From NCBI GenBank assembly GCA_017654935.2, contig CM065700.1, positions 50,715,427 to 50,779,426 on the forward strand: a DNA stretch of 64,000 nt. Direction: 5' to 3'. Below, piece after piece: positions 14,661-61,893 of this stretch (position 1 is its first letter; each line of letters begins with the position of its first letter). A model generated the notes under the pieces. It made no database searches and had not been told where the DNA came from. It saw nothing but the letters and a program-made list of their open reading frames with translations. Position numbers and translations under genes: made by a program. The stretch is from Phymorhynchus buccinoides. Lineage: Eukaryota > Mollusca > Gastropoda > Neogastropoda > Raphitomidae.

Positions 14661-16392
14661 TACAGACTGCATTATACACCATACAGCTAATAATACAATG
14701 ACAATACAGACTGCATTATACACCATACAGCTAATAATACAATGACAATACAGACTGCATTATACACCATAGAGCTAATAATACAATGACAATACAGACT
14801 GCATTATACACCATACAGCTAATAATACAATGACAATACAGACTGCATTATACACCATACAGCTAATAATACAATGACAATACAGACTGCATTATACACC
14901 ATACAGCTAATAATCCAATGACAATACAGACTGCATTATACACCATAGAGCTAATAATACAATGACAATACAGACTGCATTATACACCATAGAGCTAATA
15001 ATACAATGACAATACAGACTGCATTATACACCATACAGCTAATAATACAATGACAATACAGACTGCATTATACACCATACAGCTAATAATCCAATGACAA
15101 TACAGACTGCATTATACACCATACAGCTAATAATACAATGACAATACAGACTGCATTATACACCATACAGCTAATAATACAATGACAATACAGACTGCAT
15201 TATACACCATACAGCTAATAATCCAATGACAATACAGACTGCATTATACACCATAGAGCTAATAATACAATGACAATACAGACTGCATTATACACCATAC
15301 AGCTAATAATCCAATGACAATACAGACATTATACACCATACAGCTAATAATCCAATGACAATAGACATTATACACCATACAGCTAATAATCCAATGACAA
15401 TACAGACATTATACACCATACAGCTAATAATCCAATGACAATACAGACATTATACACCATACAGCTAATAATCCAATGACAATACAGACTGCATTATACA
15501 CCATACAGCTAATAATACAATGACAATACAGACTGCATTATACACCATAGAGCTAATAATACAATGACAATACAGACTGCATTATACACCATACAGCTAA
15601 TAATCCAATGACAATACAGACTGCATTATACACCATACAGCTAATAATCCAATGACAATACAGACTGCATTATACACCATAGAGCTAATAATACAATGAC
15701 AATACAGACTGCATTATACACCATACAGCTAATAATACAATGACAATACAGACTGCATTATACACCATACAGCTAATAATCCAATGACAATACAGACATT
15801 ATACACCATACAGCTAATAATCCAATGACAATACAGACATTATACACCATACAGCTAATAATCCAATGACAATACAGACATTATACACCATACAGCTAAT
15901 AATCCAATGACAATACAGACTGCATTATACACCATACAGCTAATAATACAATGACAATACAGACTGCATTATACACCATACAGCTAATAATACAATGACA
16001 ATACAGACTGCATTATACACCATACAGCTAATAATACAATGACAATACAGACTGCATTATACACCATACAGCTAATAATACAATGACAATACAGACTGCA
16101 TTATACACCATACAGCTAATAATACAATGACAATACAGACTGCATTATACACCATACAGCTAATAATACAATGACAATACAGACTGCATTATACACCATA
16201 CAGCTAATAATCCAATGACAATACAGACTGCATTATACACCATAGAGCTAATAATACAATGACAATACAGACTGCATTATACACCATAGAGCTAATAATA
16301 CAATGACAATACAGACTGCATTATACACCATAGAGCTAATAATACAATGACAATACAGACTGCATTATACACCATAGAGCTAATAATACAAA
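14661..16392. repeat. 44-bp satellite units (4 x 11 bp), about 39 copies
   Basis: gactgc spacing is 44 bp (14665, 14709 ...). Each unit is one 11-mer plus the same 33-bp block as in the left flank. Variants are atagag/atacag, and a 3-bp deletion (cagacatta) giving 41-bp units, in clusters at about 15320-15480 and 15785-15900. Confidence 0.96.
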
Positions 16393-16512
16393 GTAAAAAA
16401 ACAACGGGGTTGGATACATCATCAACAGTTCTGAGTGTGCAAATACTTGTGTACACTTTCTCAGGAGTAATGCGTTAATCAGCAGCTTCTTTGGGTAAAA
16501 CAAAAATCACTA

Positions 16513-16632
16513 AACACACACACACACACAGAGACAGGCAGACAGACAGACACACACACACACACACACACACACTGTCTCTCTCACACCCTCCCTCTCT
16601 CACAAACACATATATATGTGACACACACACTG
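16513..16632. repeat. CA-rich microsatellites
   Basis: Two CA runs with intervening gacagacag and ctctctcacacc. The flanking 16393-16512 and 16633-16900 are single-copy. Confidence 0.9.
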
Positions 16633-16907
16633 TCTCTCTCTTTACCAAACATACACAATTTATATCTACATGAACACTTCTGGTCATACTATTTGCATAA
16701 ACTCTGCACAAAAAAGGGTGGGATAATCAGCTATGCACACATTAACGAGCATGCGCGCACTCACATTTTACCTCTCTAATGTTCTTGCAAAAGCAATTCT
16801 CCAGTGCACACACACAGATATTTAATGAACATTTGTGGCCATCAAAATAAAGTTCATGGAAACAAACTGTGCTTCAAAAAGGTGGGTACTTGCACATGTA
16901 TGCGCTT

Positions 16908-17003
16908 ACACACACACACGCACGCACACACGCAGACACACACACACACAGACACACACACACACACGCACGCACAGAGACACACACACACACACACACA
17001 CAG

Positions 17004-17034
<31 letters not shown>
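16908..17034. repeat. CA microsatellite with CG and CAGA interruptions
   Basis: Imperfect CA run of about 125 bp. The 120 bp between it and the next GA tract are single-copy. Confidence 0.93.
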
Positions 17035-17035
<1 letters not shown>

Positions 17036-17160
17036 CAGGGATACTTCATCAGCATTGTTCTTTGATGAGGGAGGCCACAGTCCACACACAGACTCCACCA
17101 GAAACCACCAGGCCACACCTGGAAACAGGCAACAATGGAGCAAACATTAACACAGTGATC

Positions 17161-17313
<153 letters not shown>

Positions 17314-17340
17314 GAGAAAGACAAGGCAAGGCAAGGCAAG

Positions 17341-18497
17341 TTTTTTTAATTGATAGGCCAACAGCCCCAATCAACGGCGAGTGAGACATTTGACATTGCA
17401 ACAACTTTGACCAAGCATATGCACAACATAATGAAACACAAATTCTTGTACTTAGAGAAAAAAATATGAAGCACATATTTTGCATATGAAGCATATCGAG
17501 GGTTGTCTGCCAGAGTAGCGTATATCGCGTTTCAGTAGTTTGGAAAAAAATGGAAATGAAAGTTTGAAGCTTAAGTACATCAATAAACGAAACCTTTGTA
17601 GCGCGGAAAGAGTTTAGGCGTTTACTTTGATATCTTCCCCATTAGCAAGAGAAAGAAATGTAACAACACAATGTTTAGTTTTATCACAATAATTAATCAA
17701 AGTAGGTAGGGGTAGCGCTATAACAAAAAGGCCGGGGGCATTCAATCCACAAGGCGCTCTAAACACCCAGCCTATCACGAGTATAGTCATATGTCTCAGT
17801 TCAGTCTGACGCAACACGGGACAGAGACCGGCGAGACTCATTTACATACTGGAGTATCCTCACGTGCTCTGCTCTGGCCGTACCAGTGGTGGTGAACATC
17901 AAAGTGACCCTTTTGTTATATGCCGACATACACTGAGTGAGCAATGCGTACAGGGTTGACAATCACGTTTTCACGTAAAGCCAGACTGTGATACGTGAGT
18001 CAGTGGGAAAACAAAAAGCGTTCAGAAGGCTACCAAAGTAGTTTTCTCTTACTTTTTTTTTACAACAAACACTTTGATTTACAAGTTTGATAACAATTGA
18101 ACAGGAACATTTAGATATTCAGAGTAAAAATAAAATGTTATGAAGTAAACAAACGCCTTCCACTCCTACCCTACTCTTGGAAAAAATACAGTATTATGTA
18201 GGCCTACAACTGATAATCAATAACATTTTATTGTACGATATGGCCCTTGTGTGGATATGCGATTTAAGGGCAGGCACAAAACAAAATAATAGTTTGTAAG
18301 AAAATAAAAGGTTAGTTGGTGAATGGAGAGGTAGGGGCTAAAATAGAGGTGTGGAAGGTGCTGTATTGCTGAAAAGAGCTTTTGCCTCTTGTGATCTTTA
18401 TGAGATAATGGTAATTTGCAGAGTGGGCAGACTTACAAAAAAAAGGAATGACAGACAAAGAAACACGAGAAAAAATAACATATACACATTTCAATAT
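17341..18497. other. single-copy stretch, no recognisable gene
   Basis: About 1.15 kb without tandem structure. A 75-codon frame on the minus strand (17614-17841) has no motif I know. It lies left of the last recognised PNLDC1-like exon, so it could contain untranslated sequence, but nothing shows this. Confidence 0.5.
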
Positions 18498-18662
18498 GTG
18501 TGTGTGTGTGCGTGTGTGTGTGTGCGTGCGTGTGTGTGTGTGTGGCTGACAGACAGAAAGAGATAGACAGAAAGAGACAAACAGACAGACAGACAAACAG
18601 AAAGAGATGGACAAACAGACAGAAAGATTCAGACAGACGGACAGAGATTGAGAGACAGACAA
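18498..18662. repeat. (GT)n followed by (CAGA)-type repeat
   Basis: GT run to about 18545, then acagacagaaagaga-like tetranucleotide sequence. 18663-19003 is single-copy. Confidence 0.9.
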
Positions 18663-19003
18663 CATCGATAGTTTTTAGGTGACCCATCGTTTGTGATGTA
18701 GGCATCAAACAAGTGTCAGCTTTACCGCCCTTGTGATCTTTGTGCGTTCCTTACTGTTTGGTCCACTACTATACCGCAGTACTGCATACCAGGCGGTAAT
18801 GAAATACCAGGGGTAATTAAAATGGGGGAAAAGGGAGGGGGGTGGTAAGCAGGATGGATTGGAATGGAAAAGTGAACAGTATCTGCATGACATGTAATCC
18901 CACGAAAACGTACGAATGTATGAACAATATTGTTTACTCTCTAACATTGGCAATTCACTAGAATGAAAACTGTTATGCTGATTAAAGACAAACAAAACAC
19001 GTT

Positions 19004-19230
<227 letters not shown>

Positions 19231-19870
19231 CCACTAGCTCACGTGACTCACAAGATGTCCCATTACAGTCTGTGGTTATATGACCCTAGTCTTTCAAATC
19301 AAACACGCACCTATGTTATATGGTCACAAGTCACTGTCTGGTCCAAGTTGGAGGCCCTTGTGACTGACTTCCTTGTGACTGAATTCCTTCCGACTGATCA
19401 AAGACATTCCTCAGTTGTCATCTGATCAGCCGGTCAGTTGTAAGACGAAAGTGTCTGCTCAGCACATGCTGAACAAGTTGAAAGCGTTATATACTACTTC
19501 AGCGAGGGCGAAATTTCAAGTTTTAGATTTTTGTTGGTAAGCTGAAGGATACATTCAGATATCTCATGATCTGGGTTGCAGGGGTTTGGTCAGTTCTTGG
19601 ATGGTAGCAATAATAACTCACAATTTACAAGTCATATCGCCTAAAACATTTGATAGCATGAAAATATACCCCTTTTAGAGTGTTTCTATGAAAAAAAAAG
19701 AAAAACTCATTTTTGTCGATATATCATGATCTGGCAGGTAACCCTCGATATATAATACAGCACTAACACTAAAGGGGCAACCCACTTGTACAACTGCAGT
19801 CGTACAGCCATCCAACTCACATTTGTCAGGCATGATTCTCATGAAATACCTCTGCCTAAATCCTACTGGT

Positions 19871-20300
19871 TTCCTTCATTGTGGTCTACATGAATCTGAT
19901 GAAATATCCGTGTTCCTGTGTCAGACATTTCATCAGGTGTGTGCATTGGGTCTACAGGAATCTGATGAAATATCCGTGTTCCTGTGTCAGACATTTCATC
20001 AGGTGTGTGCATTGGGTCTACTGGAATCTGATGAAATATCCGTGTTCCTGTGTCAGACATTTCATCAGGTGTGTGCATTGGGGTTTACAGGAATCTGATG
20101 AAATATCCGTGTTCCTGTGTCAGACATTTCACCAGGTGTGTGCATTGGGTCTACTGGAATCTGATGAAATATCCGTGTTCCTGTAGCAGACATTTCACCA
20201 GGTGTGTGCATTGGGTCTACTGGAATCTCATGAAATATCCGTGTTCCTGTGTCAGACATTTCATCAGGTGTGTGCATTGGGGTCTACAGGAATACAAAAA
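19871..20300. repeat. 66-bp tandem repeat, about 6.5 copies
   Basis: gaatctgatg recurs at 19892, 19958, 20024, 20091, 20157 and 20223 (gaatctcatg in the last). Since 66 is a multiple of 3, short frames on both strands appear; no conservation supports them. Confidence 0.95.
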
Positions 20301-20303
20301 TAG

Positions 20304-21724
20304 TAGGTTTTCACCAGAATCATTCAGACAGTAACATTTCACTGGAATCATGCAGACAGTAACATTTCACCAGAATCATGCAGACAGTAACATCATTCAG
20401 ACAGTAACACCATGCAGACAGTAACATTTCACCAGAATCATGCAGACAGTAACATTTTACCACAATCATTCAGACAGTAACATTTCACCAGAATCATTCA
20501 GACAGTAACATTTCACCAGAATCATTCAGACAGTAACATTTCACCAGAATCATTCAGACAGTAACATTTCACCAGAATCATTCAGACTAACATAATTCAG
20601 ACAGTAACATTTCACCAGAATCATGCAGACAGTAACATAATTCAGACAGTAACATTTCACCAGAATCATTCAGACAGTAACATCTCACCAGAATCGTTCA
20701 GACAGTAACATCATTCAGACAGTAACATTTCACCAGAATCATTCAGACAGTAACATCATTCAGACAGTAACATCATTCAGACAGCAACATTTCACCAGAA
20801 TCATTCAGACAGTAACATTTCACCTGAATCATGCAGACAGTAACATTTCCCCAGAATCATTCAGACAGTAACATTTCCCCAGAATCATTCAGACAGTAAC
20901 ATCATGCAGACAGTAACATTTCACCAGAATCATTCAGACAGTAACATCATTCAGACAGTAACATTTCACCAGAATCATTCAGACAGTAACATTTCACCAG
21001 AATCATGCAGACAGTAACATTCCACCACAATCAATCAGACAGTAACATCATGCAGACAGTAACATTTCACCAGAATCATTCAGACAGTAACATTTCACCA
21101 GAATCATGCAGACAGTAACATCATGCAGACAGTAACATTTCACCAGAATCATTCAGACAGTAACATTTCACCAGAATCATGCAGACAGTAACATCATGCA
21201 GACAGTAACATCATTCAGACAGTAACACCATGCTGACAGTAACATTTCACCAGAATCATTCAGACAGTAACATTTTGCCAGAATCATTCAGACAGCAACA
21301 TTTCACCAGTATCATTCAGACAGTAACATTTCACCACAATCATTCAGACAGTAACATTTCACCAGAATCAACCAGACAGCAACATTTCACCACAATCATT
21401 CAGACAGTAACATTTCACCAGAATCATTCAGACAGTAACATAATTCAGACAGTAACATTTCACCAGAATCATGCAGACAGTAACATCATGCAGACAGTAA
21501 CATTTCACCAGAATCATTCAGACAGCAACATTTCACCAGAATCATTCAGACAGTAACATCATGCAGACAGTAACATTTCACCAGAATCATCCAGACAGCA
21601 ACATTTCAACACAATCATTCAGACAGTAACATTTCACCACAATCATTCAGACAGTAACATAATTCAGACAGTAACATCATGCAGACAGTAACATTTCACC
21701 AGAATCATTCAGACAGTAACATTT
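20304..21724. repeat. 28/17-bp minisatellite, first block
   Basis: Full unit caccagaatcattcagacag plus taacattt (28 bp); a short form lacks the 11 bp ttcaccagaat and is 17 bp. T/G at catTcag/catGcag is the main substitution. The array continues beyond the LINE at 23182 and again at 26071. Confidence 0.96.
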
Positions 21725-22765
21725 CAAGGCTCAGTACTTGGACCAGTCCTCTTCATCATGTACACTAAACCCCTGTCCGAGTTGATCACTTCTCATTCAG
21801 TTGATTCTCAGTCTTTTGCTGATGATACACAACTCCACAAGCCTGTATCCCCATCTACCATTCTTCCTTCTATATCTTCACTTGAATTCTGCATTCGCAA
21901 CATCAAATCATGGATGCTACAAAACAAACTGAAGCTGAATGACGACAAAACGGAGGCCTTGTTCATCCACTCTCCATCTAGAAAACTTCCGTACCCAAAG
22001 CCTGATTCCATCTCTGTCTGTGACACTCAAATACCTTTTTCTCCTTCTGCTAGAAATCTTGGCTTCCACATCTCTCAAGATATGAGTGTTGACTCACAAG
22101 TTCAAACTATCTGTCGGTCAGCATACTGTGAGCTGCGTCGCATTGGTACGATTCGCCATCTCCTGTCTATAGATACTACTAAAATACTAGTCTGCGCTTT
22201 TGTTCTCTCTAAACTAGATTATTGTAATTCACTCTTGTATGGCTGCCCCCAACACCTCATTGACAAGCTTCAAAAAGTCCAGAACTCTGCTGCCAGACTT
22301 GTCCTCAAGGTCTCTAAGTATCATCATGTTCAACCACTCCTGATATCCCTTCATTGGCTTTCCATCAAAGCACGTATTGACTACAAAATTTCCACTCTAT
22401 GTCATTCTTATTTCTCTGGAAATGCCCCTAGCTACATTTCTGACATGCTTTCTGTCTATACTCCATCAAGGCAATTGCGGTCATCTTCAGATTCCAAAAT
22501 TCTCTGTGTTCCTAGTACACGAACAAAAATGTTTGGTGAGCGCTCCTTTTCCTTTTCGGCCCCATCAGTTTGGAACTCCTTACCACGCGAAATCCGCCAT
22601 ATCCAGTCCTTGCAATGTTTCAAATCAGCTCTCAAGACCCACCTGTTCAAGCTACATCACAACCTTTAGGCCACATTACTTCTGGACTCTATTCTCACAC
22701 ACACACTCCCCTCCCCCCATATTAGTTTCACTGTGTGTTGACTGCAATGTGTACGTCAGCTTTGT

Positions 22766-22842
<77 letters not shown>

Positions 22843-22922
22843 GTGTGTGTGTTGATGCTTTGTTCAACTGATTGTATTTTGTATTGTGTTTTTTGGGTGG
22901 GGTGAGTGGTGGTGATGGTAAC

Positions 22923-22993
<71 letters not shown>

Positions 22994-23181
22994 CGGTACG
23001 TGCGTGTATGTGTGGGTGGGGTGTGTATGTGTATGCCTATTTGCATGTGCATGAGCGATTATTTCGTGTTGTTGTTGAATTTGTTGCTTCTTAATTTTTG
23101 TTGTTGTTAAGCGCATAGAGCTCCACATTGGTGGAGGAATGCGCTATATAAATGATTCACTATTATTATTATTATTATTAT
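21725..23181 (+). mobile_element. 5'-truncated LINE (non-LTR retrotransposon) 3' fragment, copy 1
   Basis: The frame is open from 21725 (QGSVLGPVLF, RT block B') through FADD (the catalytic RT motif, about residues 20-23 of the 303-codon stretch starting at ATG 21758) to the stop at 22667-22669. Further signs are NKLKLNDDKTE, SKLDYCNSLLYG, VQNSAARL and the C-terminal WNSLPREIR..LQCFKSALKTHL, typical of the CR1/L2/Jockey-like group. The 5' two thirds (endonuclease, RT fingers) are missing. The 3' UTR holds GA and GT runs, gcgctatataaat and an (ATT)n tail. It is inserted within one unit of the minisatellite. No intact element is present. Confidence 0.93.
22770..22838. repeat. (GA)n in LINE 3' UTR, copy 1
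   Basis: About 69 bp in copy 1 versus about 62 bp in copy 2. It is followed by a GT run (about 22925-22987) that also differs in length between copies. Confidence 0.95.
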
Positions 23182-24629
23182 TTCACCAGATTCATTCAGA
23201 CAGTAACATAATTCAGACAGTAACATTTCACCAGAATCATTCAGACAGTAACATTTCACCAGAATCATTCAGACAGTAACATCATGCAGACAGTAACATT
23301 TCACCAGAATCATGCAGACAGTAACATTTCACCAGAATCAATCAGACAGTAACATCATGCAGACAGTAACATTTCACCAGAATCATTCAGACAGTAACAT
23401 TTCTCCAGAATCATTCAGACAGTAACATCATGCAGACAGTAACATTTCACCAGAATCATTCAGACAGTAACATCATGCAGACAGTAACATTTCACCAGAA
23501 TCATGCAGACAGTAACATTTCACCAGAATCATTCAGACAGTAACATCATGCAGACAGTAACATTTCACCAGAATCATTCAGACAGTAACATTTCACCAGA
23601 ATCATTCAGACAGTAACATTTCACCAGAATCATTCAGACAGTAACATTTCACCAGAATCATTCAGACAGTAACATCATTCAGACAGTAACATTTCACCAG
23701 AATCATTCAGACAGTAACATTTCACCAGAATCATTCAGACAGTAACATCATGCAGACAGTAACATTCAGACAGTAACATTTCACCAGAATCATTCAGACA
23801 GTAACATTTCACCAGAATCGTTCAGACAGTAACATCATGCAGACAGTAACATTTCACCAGAATCATTCAGACAGTAACATCATGCAGACAGTAACATTTC
23901 ACCAGAATCATGCAGACAGTAACATTTCACCAGAATCATTCAGACAGTAACATCATGCAGACAGTAACATTTCACCAGAATCATTCAGACAGTAACATTT
24001 CACCAGAATCATGCAGACAGTAACATCATGCAGACAGTAACATTTCACCAGAATCATTCAGACAGTAACATTTCACCAGAATCATGCAGACAGTAACATC
24101 ATGCAGACAGTAACATCATTCAGACAGTAACACCATGCTGACAGTAACATTTCACCAGAATCATTCAGACAGTAACATTTTGCCAGAATCATTCAGACAG
24201 CAACATTTCACCAGTATCATTCAGACAGTAACATTTCACCACAATCATTCAGACAGTAACATTTCACCAGAATCAACCAGACAGCAACATTTCACCACAA
24301 TCATTCAGACAGTAACATTTCACCAGAATCATTCAGACAGTAACATAATTCAGACAGTAACATTTCACCAGAATCATGCAGACAGTAACATCATGCAGAC
24401 AGTAACATTTCACCAGAATCATTCAGACAGCAACATTTCACCAGAATCATTCAGACAGTAACATCATGCAGACAGTAACATTTCACCAGAATCATCCAGA
24501 CAGCAACATTTCAACACAATCATTCAGACAGTAACATTTCACCACAATCATTCAGACAGTAACATAATTCAGACAGTAACATCATGCAGACAGTAACATT
24601 TCACCAGAATCATTCAGACAGTAACATTT
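23182..24629. repeat. 28/17-bp minisatellite, second block
   Basis: Same units as the first block. Its last 575 bp or so repeat the end of the first block at an offset of 2905 bp, including the rare caccatgctgacag unit (21227 and 24132). Confidence 0.96.
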
Positions 24630-25670
24630 CAAGGCTCAGTACTTGGACCAGTCCTCTTCATCATGTACACTAAACCCCTGTCCGAGTTGATCACTTCTCA
24701 TTCAGTTGATTCTCAGTCTTTTGCTGATGATACACAACTCCACAAGCCTGTATCCCCATCTACCATTCTTCCTTCTATATCTTCACTTGAATTCTGCATT
24801 CGCAACATCAAATCATGGATGCTACAAAACAAACTGAAGCTGAATGACGACAAAACGGAGGCCTTGTTCATCCACTCTCCATCTAGAAAACTTCCGTACC
24901 CAAAGCCTGATTCCATCTCTGTCTGTGACACTCAAATACCTTTTTCTCCTTCTGCTAGAAATCTTGGCTTCCACATCTCTCAAGATATGAGTGTTGACTC
25001 ACAAGTTCAAACTATCTGTCGGTCAGCATACTGTGAGCTGCGTCGCATTGGTACGATTCGCCATCTCCTGTCTATAGATACTACTAAAATACTAGTCTGC
25101 GCTTTTGTTCTCTCTAAACTAGATTATTGTAATTCACTCTTGTATGGCTGCCCCCAACACCTCATTGACAAGCTTCAAAAAGTCCAGAACTCTGCTGCCA
25201 GACTTGTCCTCAAGGTCTCTAAGTATCATCATGTTCAACCACTCCTGATATCCCTTCATTGGCTTTCCATCAAAGCACGTATTGACTACAAAATTTCCAC
25301 TCTATGTCATTCTTATTTCTCTGGAAATGCCCCTAGCTACATTTCTGACATGCTTTCTGTCTATACTCCATCAAGGCAATTGCGGTCATCTTCAGATTCC
25401 AAAATTCTCTGTGTTCCTAGTACACGAACAAAAATGTTTGGTGAGCGCTCCTTTTCCTTTTCGGCCCCATCAGTTTGGAACTCCTTACCACGCGAAATCC
25501 GCCATATCCAGTCCTTGCAATGTTTCAAATCAGCTCTCAAGACCCACCTGTTCAAGCTACATCACAACCTTTAGGCCACATTACTTCTGGACTCTATTCT
25601 CACACACACACTCCCCTCCCCCCATATTAGTTTCACTGTGTGTTGACTGCAATGTGTACGTCAGCTTTGT

Positions 25671-25738
<68 letters not shown>

Positions 25739-25819
25739 TGTGTGTGTGTTGATGCTTTGTTCAACTGATTGTATTTTGTATTGTGTTTTTTGGGTGGGGT
25801 GAGTGGTGGTGATGGTAAC

Positions 25820-25882
<63 letters not shown>

Positions 25883-26070
25883 CGGTACGTGCGTGTATGT
25901 GTGGGTGGGGTGTGTATGTGTATGCCTATTTGCATGTGCATGAGCGATTATTTCGTGTTGTTGTTGAATTTGTTGCTTCTTAATTTTTGTTGTTGTTAAG
26001 CGCATAGAGCTCCACATTGGTGGAGGAATGCGCTATATAAATGATTCACTATTATTATTATTATTATTAT
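24630..26070 (+). mobile_element. 5'-truncated LINE 3' fragment, copy 2 (duplicate of copy 1)
   Basis: Same 5' truncation point, same insertion site and an identical 303-codon frame (24663-25574). Only the GA and GT runs differ visibly in length (16 bp in total). Because both the truncation and the flanking array match, this copy arose by tandem duplication of array plus LINE, not by a second insertion. Confidence 0.95.
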
Positions 26071-27015
26071 TTCACCAGATTCATTCAGACAGTAACATAA
26101 TTCAGACAGTAACATTTCACCAGAATCATGCAGACAGTAACATTTCACCAGAATCATTCAGACAGTAACATCATGCAGACAGTAACATTTCACCAGAATC
26201 ATGCAGACAGTAACATTTCACCAGAATCAATCAGACAGTAACATCATGCAGACAGTAACATTTCACCAGAATCATTCAGACAGTAACATTTCTCCAGAAT
26301 CATTCAGACAGTAACATCATGCAGACAGTAACATTTCACCAGAATCATTCAGACAGTAACATCATGCAGACAGTAACATTTCACCAGAATCATGCAGACA
26401 GTAACATTTCACCAGAATCATTCAGACAGTAACATCATGCAGACAGTAACATTTCACCAGAATCATTCAGACAGTAACATTTCACCAGAATCATTCAGAC
26501 AGTAACATTTCACCAGAATCATTCAGACAGTAACATTTCACCAGAATCATGCAGACAGTAACATCATGCAGACAGTAACATTTCACCAGAATCATTCAGA
26601 CAGTAACATTTCACCAGAATCATTCAGACAGTAACATCATGCAGACAGTAACATTTCACCCAAATCATGCAGACAGTAACATTTCACCAGAATCGTTCAG
26701 ACAGTAACATCATGCAGACAGTAACATTTCACCAGAATCATTCAGACAGTAACATCATGCAGACAGTAACATTTCACCAGAATCATGCAGACAGTAACAT
26801 TTCACCAGAATCATTCAGACAGTAACATCATGCAGACAGTAACATTTCACCAGAATCATTCAGACAGTAACATTTCACCAGAATCATTCAGACAGTAACA
26901 TTTCACCAGAATCATTCAGACAGTAACATTTCACCAGAATCATGCAGACAGTAACATCATGCAGACAGTAACATTTCACCAGAATCATGCAGACAGTAAC
27001 ATTCACCAGAATCAT
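26071..27015. repeat. 28/17-bp minisatellite, third block
   Basis: Same units. The first several hundred bases follow the order of units seen after LINE copy 1. It ends in a partial unit at about 27015, followed by 110 bp of single-copy DNA. Confidence 0.95.
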
Positions 27016-27127
27016 GCCTCACAGACGGCGTCACACAGTCGTAGGACTTAAATTGGATGTGTGAGTCAGCCCGAGAAGAGTGTCTCCACCTCAACGCACT
27101 AACATTAACATCAACAGATGATGTAAT

Positions 27128-27178
27128 TAATAATAATAATAATACATAGCATTTATATAGCGCCTTTCCTTAGAATTA
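27128..27178 (-). mobile_element. 3' tail of a LINE/SINE on the minus strand
   Basis: Read on the minus strand: aggcgctatataaatgctat then (ATT)n. This is the same terminal motif, gcgctatataaat plus ATT repeats, as in the LINE at 21725. Only the extreme 3' end is present. Confidence 0.55.
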
Positions 27179-27184
27179 AACTCA

Positions 27185-27945
27185 ATTCAGTGCTAATACA
27201 CAATAACACAGCATTAACACTAATACTAACACTAACAGGTGATATAATTCAGTGCTAATACACAATAACATAGCATTAACACTGATACTAACACTAACAG
27301 GTGATATAATTCAGTGCTAATACACAATAACATAGCATTAACACTAATACTAACACTAACATGTGATATAATTCAGTGCTAATACACAATAACATAGCAT
27401 TAACACTGATACTAACACTAACAGGTGATATAATTCAGTGCTAATACACAATAACATAGCATTAACACTAATACTAACACTAACAGGTGATATAATTCAG
27501 TGCTAATACACAATAACACAGCATTAACACTGATACTAACACTAACATGTGATATAATTCAGTGCTAATACACAATAACACAGCATTAACACTGATACTA
27601 ACACTAACATGTGATATAATTCAGTGCTAATACACAATAACATAGCATTAACACTGATACTAACACTAACAGGTGAAATAATTCAGTGCTAATACACAAT
27701 AACATAGCATTAACACTGATACTAACACTAACATGTGATATAATTCAGTGCTAATACACAATAACACAGCACTAACACTGATACTAACACTAACATGTGA
27801 TATAATTCAGTGCTAATACACAATAATACAGCACTAACACTGATACTAACACTAACATGTGATATAATTCAGTGCTAATACACAATAACACAGCACTAAC
27901 ACTGATACTAACACTAACATGTGATATAATTCAGTGCTAATAGTA
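27185..27945. repeat. 62-bp tandem repeat, about 12 copies
   Basis: attcagtgct recurs every 62 bp (27185, 27247, 27309 ...). The units are AT-rich and differ at cata/caca and tgata/aata. Confidence 0.95.
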
Positions 27946-28499
27946 ATACTATCACTGACCACATGAGCACCCTGGCAGCAGAAGTGTCTCCAGAACTGGT
28001 ATGTAGTCACGGTGATCACCTCAACACAATAACACTAATACTACTGACCACATGAGCACCCTGGCTGCAGAAGTGTCTCCAGAACTGGTATGTAGTCACG
28101 GTGATCACCTCAACACAATAACACTAATACTACTGACCACATGAGCACCCTGGCTGCAGACGAGTGTCTCCAGAACTGGTATGTAGTCACTGTGATCACC
28201 TCAACACAATAACACTAATACTACTGACCACATGAGCACCCTGGCTGCAGACGAGTGTCTCCAGAACTGGTATGTAGTCACGGTGATCACCTCAACACAA
28301 TAACACTAATACTACTGACCACATGAGCACCCTGGCTGCAGACGAGTGTCTCCAGAACTGGTATGTAGTCACGGTAATCACCTCAACACAATAACACTAA
28401 TACTACTGACCACATGAGCACCCTGGCTGCAGAAGTGTCTCCAGAACTGGTATGTAGTCACGGTGATCACCTCAACACAATAACACTAATACTACTGAC
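27946..28499 (-). repeat. 89/91-bp array carrying the 3' half of exon w11 and its donor
   Basis: gaccacatgag recurs at 27957, 28046, 28135, 28226, 28317 and 28408, with the exon at 28497. Each unit contains the exon w11 3' half (TACCAGTTCTGGAGACAC..), the putative donor and about 25 nt of intron. Some units have aagtg where others have acgagtg, a 2-bp change that would shift the exon frame. Confidence 0.92.

Positions 28500-61893
<33,394 letters not shown>

Noticed and set aside
6157..14726. Three minus-strand open frames of 2700-2841 codons over the 11-bp satellite
   Set aside because: All three frames are open and encode the same 11-residue repeat because the unit has no stop on that strand and 11 is not a multiple of 3. 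No other coding sign.
17614..17841. 75-codon minus-strand frame as a small gene
   Set aside because: No recognisable domain, no splice or promoter context; length within chance.
21808..22026. Minus-strand frame opposite the LINE
   Set aside because: Shadow of the reverse transcriptase frame on the other strand.
20304..27015. CRISPR-like array (short repeats with regular spacing)
   Set aside because: The 28/17-bp units are contiguous without unique spacers, and the DNA is eukaryotic.
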